DNA of 35,660 nucleotides, taken from an uncultured Eubacterium sp. Its GTDB lineage: Bacteria > Bacillota > Clostridia > Peptostreptococcales > Anaerovoracaceae. The translations under genes and the position numbers were made by a program. Of the stretch, positions 8,888 through 16,897 are shown piece by piece. The stretch is from the NCBI GenBank assembly GCA_937894585.1, contig CALBGO010000016.1, forward strand, positions 1-35,660, given 5' to 3'. Each line of letters starts with the position of its first letter. Positions within the stretch are counted from its first letter, which is position 1. The notes beneath the pieces were generated by a model. It was given only the letters and a program-made list of their open reading frames with translations. It had not been told where the DNA came from and did no database searches.

Positions 8888-9430
8888 ATGGTTTATGTTT
8901 TTTTGGCAGGCGGATTTGAGGAGATTGAAGCCCTGACCGTAATCGATCTGCTGCGCAGAGCGGATATTCAGGTAAAGGCGGTATCCGTAATGGAGGACAA
9001 GATGGTTTACGGAGCCCACGGTGTCGGTGTGGAAGCAGATATTCTCTTTAAAGAGGGACTTTATGACAAATGTGCTATGCTGATTTTGCCGGGAGGTATG
9101 CCGGGGACGGAGAATCTGTGCAATCACAGAGCGCTGAATGAAGAACTGAAAGAATTCTATGCATCGGGAAAACCTCTTGCAGCTATTTGTGCGGCACCGA
9201 TGGTGCTGGCAAGAGCAGGCCTTCTGAAAGGTCACAGAGCGACGATTTATGACGGAATGGAGCAGGAACTGTGCGGTGCGGAATACAGCAGCGAAAAAGT
9301 TGTGGTTTCCGGAAATATTATTACTTCAAAGGGTCCGGGTACTGCAATTGACTTTGCTCTTTCCATTATCGAATATCTGAAGGGCGGACAGAAGTCTGCT
9401 GAAATTGCGTCTCAGCTGCTGTATCAATAA
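8888..9430 (+). CDS. DJ-1/PfpI family protein
   Basis: A 180-residue single-domain protein of the DJ-1/ThiJ/PfpI superfamily, cytoplasmic. The N-terminus VYVFLAGGFEEIEALTVIDL carries the conserved acidic residue beside the active site. The nucleophile elbow is AAICAAPMVLARAGLL, with the reactive cysteine followed by Ala-Ala-Pro. The C-terminal block SKGPGTAIDFALSIIEYL is typical of the DJ-1 subgroup. Members act in carbonyl stress, as chaperones or as redox sensors; the precise activity cannot be told. It lies 38 nt after the membrane protein gene and 21 nt before the PHP gene, probably one operon. Confidence 0.88.
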   Translation: MVYVFLAGGFEEIEALTVIDLLRRADIQVKAVSVMEDKMVYGAHGVGVEADILFKEGLYDKCAMLILPGGMPGTENLCNHRALNEELKEFYASGKPLAAICAAPMVLARAGLLKGHRATIYDGMEQELCGAEYSSEKVVVSGNIITSKGPGTAIDFALSIIEYLKGGQKSAEIASQLLYQ

Positions 9431-9451
9431 AGAACGGAGACTGGATAAGTT

Positions 9452-10228
9452 ATGAATTACAAAGTGGATTTTCATACACATTCTTACTACTCGGACGGCC
9501 TTCTCAAGCCGACGGAGCTGGTGAAGATGTATAAAGAAAAGGGATACGATCTGATTGCGCTGACGGATCACGACGGAGTTGCCGGCGTATCGGAAGCCAT
9601 GATTGCGGGAGAGGCCCTGGAAATGCAGATTGTTCCCGGAATTGAGTTCGGATGCGGATATGATTTCGGGGAAGACCGGGTGGAGCTTCACATTCTCGGA
9701 TATCACATCGATATTGAAAACGAAAAGCTGCTGACTTACATTAAGAAGGCAAGAGATGCAAGGGAAGTTCGAAATGAAAAGCTTCTTGCACATCTTAATG
9801 ACCTGGGTTTTGAGCTGAGCAGAGAGGATCTGATCACGCGTCCAAAGCAGGATTATATCGGAAAGCCGGATTTTGCAAGAGCGCTGCGCCGCAAAGGGAT
9901 CGCTCACGATCATATGTGGGAGATTTTCGATCAGGTAGAAAAAGAAAAGATTTCTGTTTATGAGGCGATTGAAGTGATTCGCGAGGCAGGCGGAATTGCT
10001 GTACTTGCTCATCCGATGAAGATAAAGAAAATCGGAATTGCAGATGAACCGGAATTCTGGGATAATCTGGATATAATTGTGAGGGATTTGAAAAAACACG
10101 GTCTGAAGGGTATGGAGTGTTACCATCCTTCCGCAGATCACGAACAGGCGCTGAAACTGGTAGTAATGGCGGGAAAATATCACCTGCATATTACTGAAGG
10201 CTCCGATTTTCACGGAGATGAAGCATAG
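9452..10228 (+). CDS. PHP-domain phosphoesterase, short C-terminus
   Basis: A PHP-domain metal-dependent phosphoesterase of the TrpH/RNase AM type, which removes phosphates from 3',5'-nucleoside bisphosphates or short RNA ends. Metal ligands appear in DFHTHSYYSDG, LTDHDG, the VPGIEFGC region, LAHPMK and the final GSDFHG. The 258-residue chain ends only three residues after GSDFHG. Relatives normally continue for about 20 residues, so the C-terminus looks clipped. All the metal-binding motifs I can recognise remain, so activity may survive. The intergenic repeat region begins about 110 bp downstream. Confidence 0.85.
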   Translation: MNYKVDFHTHSYYSDGLLKPTELVKMYKEKGYDLIALTDHDGVAGVSEAMIAGEALEMQIVPGIEFGCGYDFGEDRVELHILGYHIDIENEKLLTYIKKARDAREVRNEKLLAHLNDLGFELSREDLITRPKQDYIGKPDFARALRRKGIAHDHMWEIFDQVEKEKISVYEAIEVIREAGGIAVLAHPMKIKKIGIADEPEFWDNLDIIVRDLKKHGLKGMECYHPSADHEQALKLVVMAGKYHLHITEGSDFHGDEA

Positions 10229-10341
10229 CGCAAACATTACAGAATGTATTTGTGATACAGGAAATGCAGAACAGCAGAATTCCTTACTATGAATATCGAA
10301 AGTCGTCAGGAAAAGATGACGCAGATATGCGGATATGCACG

Positions 10342-10642
10342 AAATGACACACTTGACCTATATAGATAAGAGTGTGTCATTTTCTTTTTTGGTACATAGC
10401 CGGAAATGACACATTGACTTGTTTTTTTTAGGGTTGTGTCACGAAAGCAGAAAGAGAGTCTATCACACGCACGAATTCTATGTAATATTATAGAATAGAA
10501 GCAAAAAAATGGTGATCAGGTGAAGGCGGCAAAGATGAAAAATGACAGGTTTGTATTGATTTTGGGAACAACCTGTCATTTTTGCGGTTTATATTTTTAA
10601 AGAGATGACACAGGAGAATCATATATAGCGGCAGTGTGTCAT
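10342..10642. repeat. Cluster of four ATGACA...TGTCAT hairpins
   Basis: Four stem-loops share arms of the form ATGACA(C/G)...TGTCAT, with loops of 17-22 nt. Element 1, 10342-10382, has 12-bp arms (AAATGACACACT) and is followed by a T-rich tract, so it may end the PHP transcript. Element 2, 10407-10441, has 7-bp arms. Element 3, 10538-10583, has 13-bp perfect arms (AAAAATGACAGGT). Element 4, 10605-10642, has 8-bp arms. They occupy part of a 681-bp stretch (10229-10909) in which I find no convincing gene. They could be a dispersed palindromic repeat family or a set of regulatory hairpins ahead of glpP. Confidence 0.7.
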
Positions 10643-10810
10643 TTTGCCTTATTAAAAAACGACTGCGAAATTGTGACTGCACAGCGCATTTGAAATCAAT
10701 CCGGATGAAGCAATTCGTTCATTTGATACCGCCGGATTTTCGGTTTTGTCGATGTAATGATCTGACAATTTCAAAGGAAAATTTCATTTTAATTTTCAGT
10801 GGAATGGCTA

Positions 10811-10839
10811 TTCAAAAATCTACGGAAAAGTATTATAAT
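10811..10839 (+). promoter_or_regulatory. Probable promoter of glpP
   Basis: TTCAAA (10811-10816), 17 bp, TATAAT (10834-10839). The -35 is weak but the -10 is perfect, and the leader of about 65 nt leads into the glpP ribosome site. Confidence 0.5.
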
Positions 10840-10909
10840 AACTGTAATAGAATATGTGTTTCGGCTGTTACGGCCGCAGTGTATGACCATGAGAGAAGAG
10901 GAGAGGAAT

Positions 10910-11467
10910 ATGGTTGTAGATTTTATGAAAAGACCCATTGCGGCGGCGATTCGTACAGAAAAAGATTTCAGTACAGCGCTGCGTTCGGATGTGGATATGG
11001 TATTTTTGCTGCATTCCAACATTATGACAGTGAATCAGTGTGTGAAAGAAATTCACAGTGCGGGCAAAAAGGCATTTATTCATGTGGATTTTGCGGAGGG
11101 CATCGGTAAAGACCGATCGGGGCTGGAATTTCTTGCAAAGCAGGGAGTCGACGGAATTCTGACGACGAGAACCAACATTGTAAAGATGGCAAAGGACTTT
11201 GATCTGATTACTGTGCAGCGCTTTTTTATGGTAGATTCCCATTCCGTGGGAACCTCTGTAGAGTCCATCAGAATTTCCAAGCCGGACATTATAGAAATTA
11301 TGCCGGGGATTATTACCAAAAAAATCAGAGAATTTTCGGAAAAAGTGGATATGCCGATTATTGCGGGCGGCATTGTTGAAACGATGGAAGAGGTAAAAGC
11401 CGCTCTTGAGGCAGGTGCAACGGTCGTTTCCACAGGAGAAGCAGAGCTTTGGACTAAGGAGATATAA
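10910..11467 (+). CDS. glpP: GlpP-type glycerol-3-phosphate responsive antiterminator
   Basis: GlpP proteins bind glycerol-3-phosphate and act on leader mRNAs of glycerol genes to allow transcription. From the ATG at 10910, placed after GAGGAGAGG, the protein has 185 residues. It shows the TIM-barrel blocks of the family: FLLHSNIMTVNQCVKEIH, FIHVDFAEGIGKDRSG, GVDGILTTRTNIV, then ADKI-like and GG turn segments ending PIIAGGIVETMEEV and ATVVSTGEAELW. An upstream in-frame start at 10799 runs through the promoter and is rejected. No glpF, glpK or glpD is in the window, so the targets lie elsewhere. Confidence 0.88.
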   Translation: MVVDFMKRPIAAAIRTEKDFSTALRSDVDMVFLLHSNIMTVNQCVKEIHSAGKKAFIHVDFAEGIGKDRSGLEFLAKQGVDGILTTRTNIVKMAKDFDLITVQRFFMVDSHSVGTSVESIRISKPDIIEIMPGIITKKIREFSEKVDMPIIAGGIVETMEEVKAALEAGATVVSTGEAELWTKEI

Positions 11468-11582
11468 AAAACGGCTGTGCCGATTCTGTCAGGAGACTTA
11501 AATTTTCGATATTTCCTGTATAATAAAAGCGCATATGCGGAATTCGAAACCGTGTCTGTTATTTAAGATAAGGAGAAGCATC

Positions 11583-13286
11583 ATGAAGATTAAATTTTGC
11601 GGAGCGTCATCAGGTGTAACCGGTTCATGTCATCTGCTGTCTACAGAAAATCACAAGATTCTTTTAGACTGCGGTCAGTTTCAGGGAGGAAAAGCGCAGG
11701 AGGCGCTGAACAGCGAGCCGTTTCCTTTTGAGCCTTCAGAGGTGGAGTGCGTGATTTTAAGCCACGCCCATATCGACCATTGCGGGAGAATTCCGCTTCT
11801 GGTAAAGAGAGGATTTACGGGAAAGATTTACTGCACCGATGCTACGGCAGACCTTTTGGATGTTATGCTCAAAGACAGCGGATTCATTCACGAAAAGGAT
11901 GCTCAGTGGAAGAGCAAAAGAGCAGCAAGAGCGGGAAAACCGCCGGTGGAACCTCTTTACACTTACAACGATGCGGTGGAGGCGCTTAAGTATGTGGAGC
12001 CGGTTCTTTACGATCAGCAGATCCGGATTAACGAGCATATGAAAATTGTGTTTAATGATGCGGGGCATATTTTGGGTTCTGCGATTACGGAGCTCTGGGT
12101 GGAAGAAGACGGCAAGGAATCCAAGATTGTCTTTTCCGGCGACCTTGGTATGACAGACCGGCCGATACTGAGGGATCCTACCGTAATTAAAAAAGCCGAT
12201 TATGTCATTATGGAGACAACTTACGGAAACAGAAATCACCCTGCCAATGCGGTAAGCATAAAGTCTCTTCTGGATATTGTGCTGAAAACCGTAAGAAGAG
12301 GAGGCACGGTTGTAATCCCGTCTTTTGCTGTAGGAAGAACGCAGGAACTGATTTTCGAGTTTAATAAATTTTACGAAGAACACAGCGAGTACCGCAGGGA
12401 AATGGACCAGCTGATGGTTTATGTGGACAGTCCTATGGCAACCACTGCAACGGAGGTATTTCGGAAAAATGCGCAGGTATTTGACGAGGAAACCAGAGAT
12501 TATATTCTGCGGGGAGATAATCCGCTGGATTTCAAAAATCTGAAATTTACCAGAAGTACGGCGGAATCTCAGGCTTTGAATATGGACAGAAATCCAAAAG
12601 TTATTATTTCCGCCAGCGGTATGTGCGAAGCCGGAAGAATTCGCCACCATCTGAAACATAACCTCTGGGATCCGAAATCCAGTGTAATTTTTGTAGGCTA
12701 TCAGGCGGAAGGAACTTTGGGAAAACTGCTGGTGGAAGGTGCAAAGGATATCGTTCTGTTTGGAGAAGAAATTCATGTTAACGCAGAAATTTACAACCTG
12801 GAAGGGTTTTCGGGTCATGCGGATCAGAGCGGACTGTTTGCCTGGGCGGCGGGATTTCAGAAAAAGCCGAAACAGGTATTCCTTGTTCACGGCGAGGAGG
12901 ATTCGAAAAAAGATTTCGGAAAACTGCTTCACGACAAACTGGGTTATGATCCTGTGGTGGTTCTCGGAAATTCCGAATTCGAGCTGGATATGAACACCGC
13001 GCAGCTCCTCAACTATGAAGAAGCTGAGGCGGCAGGCGCGGAAGATGAAGAAATTCAGTCTGTAAGAAAACAGATATCAGAAATTCACAGCGATATAGAG
13101 AAAATCCTTTACAATACAGATTTGATTATGGGCAATAACATATCGGAAGATAAACTTGTGAAAATCAACAATATTGTGCAGGAACTGGCTAAGGCGACTA
13201 TGGTTCTGGGTTCTGCGGTAACAGAGGAAGACAGATCGCGGGAGCTTCCTTTCGATGATGAGAGGGCAAAGCCGGAGCAGGAGTAA
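11583..13286 (+). CDS. MBL-fold beta-CASP nuclease (RNA-specific type)
   Basis: Metallo-beta-lactamase fold protein with beta-CASP and RMMBL domains, the architecture of RNA-processing nucleases. The ATG at 11583 follows AAGGAG and gives 567 residues; an in-frame ATG at 11535 lacks a site. The metal motif SHAHIDHCGRIP is near residue 60, FNDAGHILGSA near 160 and FSGDLGM near 185. Beta-CASP segments PSFAVGRTQEL and ISASGMCEAGRIRHHL are followed by the RMMBL histidines in GFSGHADQ and FLVHGE. A C-terminal helical extension of about 70 residues (from about 500) is unlike the shortest relatives. A TATAAT at 11519-11524 may be its -10. Substrate not deducible. Confidence 0.85.
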   Translation: MKIKFCGASSGVTGSCHLLSTENHKILLDCGQFQGGKAQEALNSEPFPFEPSEVECVILSHAHIDHCGRIPLLVKRGFTGKIYCTDATADLLDVMLKDSGFIHEKDAQWKSKRAARAGKPPVEPLYTYNDAVEALKYVEPVLYDQQIRINEHMKIVFNDAGHILGSAITELWVEEDGKESKIVFSGDLGMTDRPILRDPTVIKKADYVIMETTYGNRNHPANAVSIKSLLDIVLKTVRRGGTVVIPSFAVGRTQELIFEFNKFYEEHSEYRREMDQLMVYVDSPMATTATEVFRKNAQVFDEETRDYILRGDNPLDFKNLKFTRSTAESQALNMDRNPKVIISASGMCEAGRIRHHLKHNLWDPKSSVIFVGYQAEGTLGKLLVEGAKDIVLFGEEIHVNAEIYNLEGFSGHADQSGLFAWAAGFQKKPKQVFLVHGEEDSKKDFGKLLHDKLGYDPVVVLGNSEFELDMNTAQLLNYEEAEAAGAEDEEIQSVRKQISEIHSDIEKILYNTDLIMGNNISEDKLVKINNIVQELAKATMVLGSAVTEEDRSRELPFDDERAKPEQE

Positions 13287-13372
13287 ATTTGAAAAGCTTC
13301 GGGAAAGGTGCGCAGAACAGCAGCAGAAAAAATGAAAAAAGACATATAAAAGAAAACGGCACGGAGAAAAAG

Positions 13373-14014
13373 ATGAATAATGTAATAGTGATAGGCATTG
13401 CAGGCGGTACAGGCTCAGGCAAAAGTACTATGATAAACAATATCAAAAAACAGTTCAGCGACGAGATTACCATGCTGAGCCATGATTTTTACTATAAAGC
13501 ACATAATGATATGAGTTATGAAGAGCGCTGCGGACTGAACTACGATCATCCTGACGCATTTGATACGGATTTGATGATTGAACATATCAGACAGCTGAAA
13601 GAATGGAAAGAAATTGAGAGACCCGTCTATGATTTTACCATTCATAACCGAGTGGAAGAGACGGTCAGGGTAAAACCTTCCAAGGTGGTTGTGGTGGAGG
13701 GGATTCTGATTTTTGAAAATCAGGAGCTTCTGGATTTATTTGATATTAAGGTCTTTGTGGACACAGATGCGGATGTGCGGATTATCCGCAGGATTTTAAG
13801 AGATGTGCAGGAGCGGGGCAGAACATTGGAGTCTGTTGTGACCCAGTATCTGACTACCGTAAAGCTTATGCACGAACAGTTTGTGGAACCGAGTAAAAAG
13901 AATGCGGACATTATCGTGCCGGAAGGGGGCTTTAATGTGGTTGCACTGGACATGCTGAACCACAGGATTCATGCTCTTCTTCATGAAGAAGAAAAACAGG
14001 AGGAATTTTTATAG
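13373..14014 (+). CDS. udk: Uridine kinase
   Basis: Phosphorylates uridine and cytidine for pyrimidine salvage. The ATG at 13373 gives 213 residues, normal for Udk; the in-frame TTG at 13289 would add 28 basic residues without homology. Walker A is GIAGGTGSGKST (P-loop near residues 9-16). The downstream signature SHDFYYKAHNDMSYEERCG, then NYDHPDAFD, is diagnostic for Udk. The segment VVVEGILIFEN carries the Walker B-like strand and DTDADVRIIRRILRD the lid. Its stop codon overlaps the first base of the hom GTG start, so translation is probably coupled. Confidence 0.93.
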   Translation: MNNVIVIGIAGGTGSGKSTMINNIKKQFSDEITMLSHDFYYKAHNDMSYEERCGLNYDHPDAFDTDLMIEHIRQLKEWKEIERPVYDFTIHNRVEETVRVKPSKVVVVEGILIFENQELLDLFDIKVFVDTDADVRIIRRILRDVQERGRTLESVVTQYLTTVKLMHEQFVEPSKKNADIIVPEGGFNVVALDMLNHRIHALLHEEEKQEEFL

Positions 14015-15072
14015 TGAAAGATTTGAAACTGGCTCTGCTTGGCTTTGGAAATGCAGGGAAGGCTTTTGCACGGATGCTTTTGGAAAAAGATGCTGAAATC
14101 CGTAAAGTGTACGGACGGGGTGTAAAAGTGACCGCCATTGTTACAGCATCAAAAGGCACCGTCGTTAACGGAGAGGGAATCGACATTGCAAAGGCAGCGG
14201 ATGATGCCGAGCATTTGGGAAGATTTTCGCCGGATACGCCGGGACTGTGCAGTCTGACACCGCTAGAGGTGATAGAACAGGCAGACTGCGATGCGGTTTT
14301 GGAACTGACGCCTCTGAATATTTTTACAGGACAGCCGGCAATCAGTCATATACGCAGAGCTTTTGACTGCGGAAAGCATGTTGTCAGCGCCAATAAAGGA
14401 CCGATAGCCTGGGCGTTTAACGAACTGTCTGCTCTGGCAGCGGAAAAAGGCTTGTGTTTTTTCTATGAAACCACGGTTATGGACGGTACGCCGATTTTTA
14501 ATCTGGCGGAGCATACTTTGAAGTTTTGCCGCATAACAGAGGTTTCGGGCATATTAAACAGTACGACCAATTACATACTGGAGGAAATGGCTGAGGGAAA
14601 GTCTTACGACGAGATTATTGCAGCCGGAAAGAAACTTGGTTTTATTGAGGCGGATCCGGCTATGGATATTGAAGGCTACGATGCGGCTGCGAAGGTAACA
14701 GCGCTTCTGAATGTGCTGATGAAGGCGGATATTACGCCGGAAGATGTAGACCGTACAGGTATTTCCGATATTACGGAAGAAGATATCAAAGCTGCGGCAG
14801 AGAGAGGAAAAGTGATTAAGCTTCTGTGCAGAGGAAGACTTGCGGAAGACGGCAGGGTGGAAGCGTCGGTAAAGCCTGTTGAAGTGGCTCGGCGCGATAT
14901 GCTGGCTTCTATTGACAGCACCACTTCGGTAGTATCCATCACAACGGATTTAATGGGAAAACTGTCTGTTATTGAACATGCGCCGGAAATCGAGCAGACG
15001 GCTTACGGGATTTTTGGTGATGTTATCAGGATACTGGAAGCAGAAAAAAGAGCGCCGGAAGAAGACCGTTAG
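14014..15072 (+). CDS. hom: Homoserine dehydrogenase (short form without ACT domain)
   Basis: Reduces aspartate semialdehyde to homoserine for threonine and methionine synthesis. The GTG start at 14014 overlaps the udk stop by one base, after AGGAGG. The N-terminal Rossmann motif is LLGFGNAGKAFARML. The catalytic domain has SANKGPIAWAF, the block ILNSTTNYILEEMAEG and the signature LGFIEADPAMDIEGYDAAAK. At 352 residues it ends near the catalytic domain boundary and lacks the C-terminal ACT domain of the feedback-regulated form. The last 20 residues are charged and lie in a repetitive segment. No threonine gene partners are adjacent. Confidence 0.9.
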   Translation: MKDLKLALLGFGNAGKAFARMLLEKDAEIRKVYGRGVKVTAIVTASKGTVVNGEGIDIAKAADDAEHLGRFSPDTPGLCSLTPLEVIEQADCDAVLELTPLNIFTGQPAISHIRRAFDCGKHVVSANKGPIAWAFNELSALAAEKGLCFFYETTVMDGTPIFNLAEHTLKFCRITEVSGILNSTTNYILEEMAEGKSYDEIIAAGKKLGFIEADPAMDIEGYDAAAKVTALLNVLMKADITPEDVDRTGISDITEEDIKAAAERGKVIKLLCRGRLAEDGRVEASVKPVEVARRDMLASIDSTTSVVSITTDLMGKLSVIEHAPEIEQTAYGIFGDVIRILEAEKRAPEEDR

Positions 15073-15101
15073 AAGAAGCGCACTGAAAAAAGAGCGCCGG
15101 A
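15041..15101 (+). repeat. Short direct repeat across the hom stop codon
   Basis: The 18-base word GAAAAAAGAGCGCCGGAA occurs at 15041-15058, inside hom, and again at 15084-15101, after its stop. The period is 43 bp, and a weaker third echo (GGAAAAAGCGTCGGAAAA) begins at about 15127. This suggests a local tandem duplication at the 3' end of hom. Confidence 0.7.
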
Positions 15102-15192
15102 AAAGAGTATCGGAAGGGGCGCATTGGGAAAAAGCGTCGGAAAAAGGGAAGCCCGGGACAGAGAAATAAATAAAGAAGGAACTGTAATCTAT

Positions 15193-16101
15193 ATGCACTG
15201 TAAATTGAGCGAACGGAAATGGTTTGTATACGGACTGGTACCTGTTGTGGCACTGCTGTGGGGCCTGTCTTTTTTGTGGACATCTGCGGCTTTGGAAACG
15301 CTGGATGTTATGGAAGTGCTGGCGCTGCGCTGGACGGTGGCGGCGGTGCTGTTTCTGGTTTTAACGGGAATCGGCGTTGTAGAGGTCAGTTATAAGGGAA
15401 AAAATATTAAAAACGTACTGGCTGTAGGGCTTACGCAGCCCTGTATATATGCCATTTTCGAAGCCCTCGGGGTTAAATACACCACAGCGTCTGAATCCTC
15501 TATTTTTATTGCGACGATTCCTCTGATTGTACTGATTGTAGGCGGTCTTTTTTTGAAGGAAAAGACGGGAAAACTGACTGCGGCGGCGATTGTAATCGCT
15601 TTCGCAGGCGTTGTTATCTGCGTTATGTTTTCACCGGGATTTTCGCTGGGCAGTAAAGGAATCGGCTATCTGTATCTGACGATTGCCGTAATCGTCGGCG
15701 CGATGTTCAGCTTTGCCAGCAGCAGAGCTTCTTCTGAATTCGGAGCTATCGAAATCACTTTTACCATTTCCATGATGGGCGCTGTGTTTTTCAATGCTGC
15801 TAATCTGCTTGCGGGGAACGGATTCAGAGCCTATGCAGTATGCTTTCAGAACTTTGATATTCTTTCCGACATCCTGTTTTTAGGTGTGGGATGTTCCTGT
15901 ATCTGTTATCTGATTTATAATTTCGTATTGGCAAAACTGCCGCCTGCGGTAGGAACCAATCTGGTAGCAAGTTCAGTAACGGCGGTCGGCGTTCTGTCCG
16001 GATGCTTCATCGCCGGAGATCCTTTCGGCTGGTATACTGTAGTGGGAGTAACGCTGACCATAACAGGCGTTTGTCTTTCCTCTGCAGGAAGTACGGATTG
16101 A
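15193..16101 (+). CDS. EamA/DMT-family transporter
   Basis: A drug/metabolite transporter superfamily protein with about ten membrane helices in two EamA repeats, probably exporting a small metabolite such as an amino acid. The ATG at 15193 follows AAGGA at about 15176; the longer in-frame version from 15124 starts in repetitive basic sequence. The first repeat begins with VVALLWGLSFLWTSAAL and includes ALRWTVAAVLFLVLTGIG. The second starts near GYLYLTIAVIVGAMFSF and ends with VVGVTLTITGVCLS. It follows hom by about 120 bp with no visible terminator, so may be in the same operon; export of a hom-pathway amino acid would fit but is inference. Confidence 0.88.
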   Translation: MHCKLSERKWFVYGLVPVVALLWGLSFLWTSAALETLDVMEVLALRWTVAAVLFLVLTGIGVVEVSYKGKNIKNVLAVGLTQPCIYAIFEALGVKYTTASESSIFIATIPLIVLIVGGLFLKEKTGKLTAAAIVIAFAGVVICVMFSPGFSLGSKGIGYLYLTIAVIVGAMFSFASSRASSEFGAIEITFTISMMGAVFFNAANLLAGNGFRAYAVCFQNFDILSDILFLGVGCSCICYLIYNFVLAKLPPAVGTNLVASSVTAVGVLSGCFIAGDPFGWYTVVGVTLTITGVCLSSAGSTD

Positions 16102-16179
16102 GGTTGTTTTTCAGAAAAGTATTGACAATATATGTAAATTATGGTAAAAAATAATCAGAGGTTTCGGAAAGAGGTGATT

Positions 16180-16584
16180 ATGAGCAAGGAATGGCAGCAG
16201 ACCAAATACAAACATCTGGTTTTGCCGAAAGAGGTGTATTATCAGTCCGTATGGGCGGTGCGCGATTTGGAAAGAATGGAAGCGCGCCTTGCGGAGATAG
16301 AGTCGGAGGAACATCTGTCCGAGGGAAAGAGCGTGGTCAGCGACAGAACCGGTAATTTTGTGCTTTATAGACCTACAGAAAACTGCGCTTTGGAGCAGGC
16401 GGTTCTGAAAGAACGCATTGCGGGCATTCATGCGGCTATTGAGGCTGTGCCGGAAGAATACCGATCTTTCGTGCTCAGCAATCTGATTCTCAGAAATTCG
16501 GGAAAGACTTATCCGTCGAAGATGTGGAAGTATTGGAAGCAGCGGTTTCTTTATACTGTCGCAAAGAATCTGTCCATTATTTAG
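16180..16584 (+). CDS. Small phage-type helical protein, unrecognised
   Basis: A 134-residue soluble, helical protein starting at the ATG at 16180 after AAGAGGTG. The opening SKEWQQTKYKHLVLPKEVYY, then WAVRDLERMEARL, and the C-terminal PSKMWKYWKQRFLYTVAKNL recall small late-gene regulators and hypothetical proteins of Clostridia prophages (RinA/ArpU-like size). I cannot see a clear helix-turn-helix. A TTGACA at 16122-16127 precedes it without a good -10. It stands alone between a transporter gene and the Tad-like operon, so it may be a prophage remnant or a captured regulator. Function unknown. Confidence 0.6.
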   Translation: MSKEWQQTKYKHLVLPKEVYYQSVWAVRDLERMEARLAEIESEEHLSEGKSVVSDRTGNFVLYRPTENCALEQAVLKERIAGIHAAIEAVPEEYRSFVLSNLILRNSGKTYPSKMWKYWKQRFLYTVAKNLSII

Positions 16585-16755
16585 ACTTGCGGGACGAAGA
16601 ACCGGTGTCTTAAGCGATGGCTTGGACAGGATATCGGCAGGTATTTTCAGTGACGGCAGGATTAAAATAAAAGTGCTGCGCCTTATGTTAAGGCAGACAC
16701 TTTGTCTGAGAAGGGCGATGCCGGACAGATTGGAAAAAAATAGCTTTTTTGTGAA

Positions 16756-16770
16756 ATGTAAAATTTACAT
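16756..16770. promoter_or_regulatory. Perfect 15-bp palindrome upstream of the Tad-like operon
   Basis: ATGTAAA-A-TTTACAT is a perfect inverted repeat centred at 16763. That is about 60 bp upstream of the start site implied by the promoter at 16788-16816, a usual place for a class I activator. No regulator can be assigned. The rest of the 313-bp gap from 16585 holds a modest hairpin at 16671-16698 and no gene. Confidence 0.5.
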
Positions 16771-16787
16771 AAAATGTCAAAAAAGTA

Positions 16788-16816
16788 TTGCAAGGGAATA
16801 AAATACATGCTAATAT
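16788..16816 (+). promoter_or_regulatory. Sigma-A type promoter of the Tad-like operon
   Basis: TTGCAA (16788-16793), 17 bp, TAATAT (16811-16816). It is the only good promoter in the gap and lies just before the leader hairpin and the first gene. Confidence 0.65.
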
Positions 16817-16849
16817 GATAGTAAGGATAGATGGAAGTAAATGGGACAG

Positions 16850-16874
16850 GAGCTGCCGAAAGGCAGCTCTTTTT
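16850..16874 (+). terminator. Leader terminator/attenuator ahead of the Tad-like operon
   Basis: An 8-bp perfect stem GAGCTGCC/GGCAGCTC with a GAAA loop (16850-16869) is followed by five T (16870-16874). It lies between the promoter and the first ATG (16898), so transcripts must pass a strong terminator about 30 nt after initiation. No competing antiterminator stem was found by eye. Confidence 0.75.
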
Positions 16875-16897
16875 CTATCCGAAAAGAAAGGAGGCAT

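Noticed and set aside
9326..10237. 303-codon minus-strand open frame across the DJ-1 and PHP genes
   Set aside because: Antisense to two recognised genes, with no promoter or ribosome site.
10636..11109. 157-codon plus-strand open frame before glpP
   Set aside because: It crosses the glpP promoter and overlaps glpP in another frame; the product is Cys/Arg-rich and unlike a protein.
11757..12932. 391-codon minus-strand open frame inside the beta-CASP nuclease gene
   Set aside because: Length alone is striking, but it mirrors a well-supported gene, lacks a ribosome site and its product has no recognisable domain.
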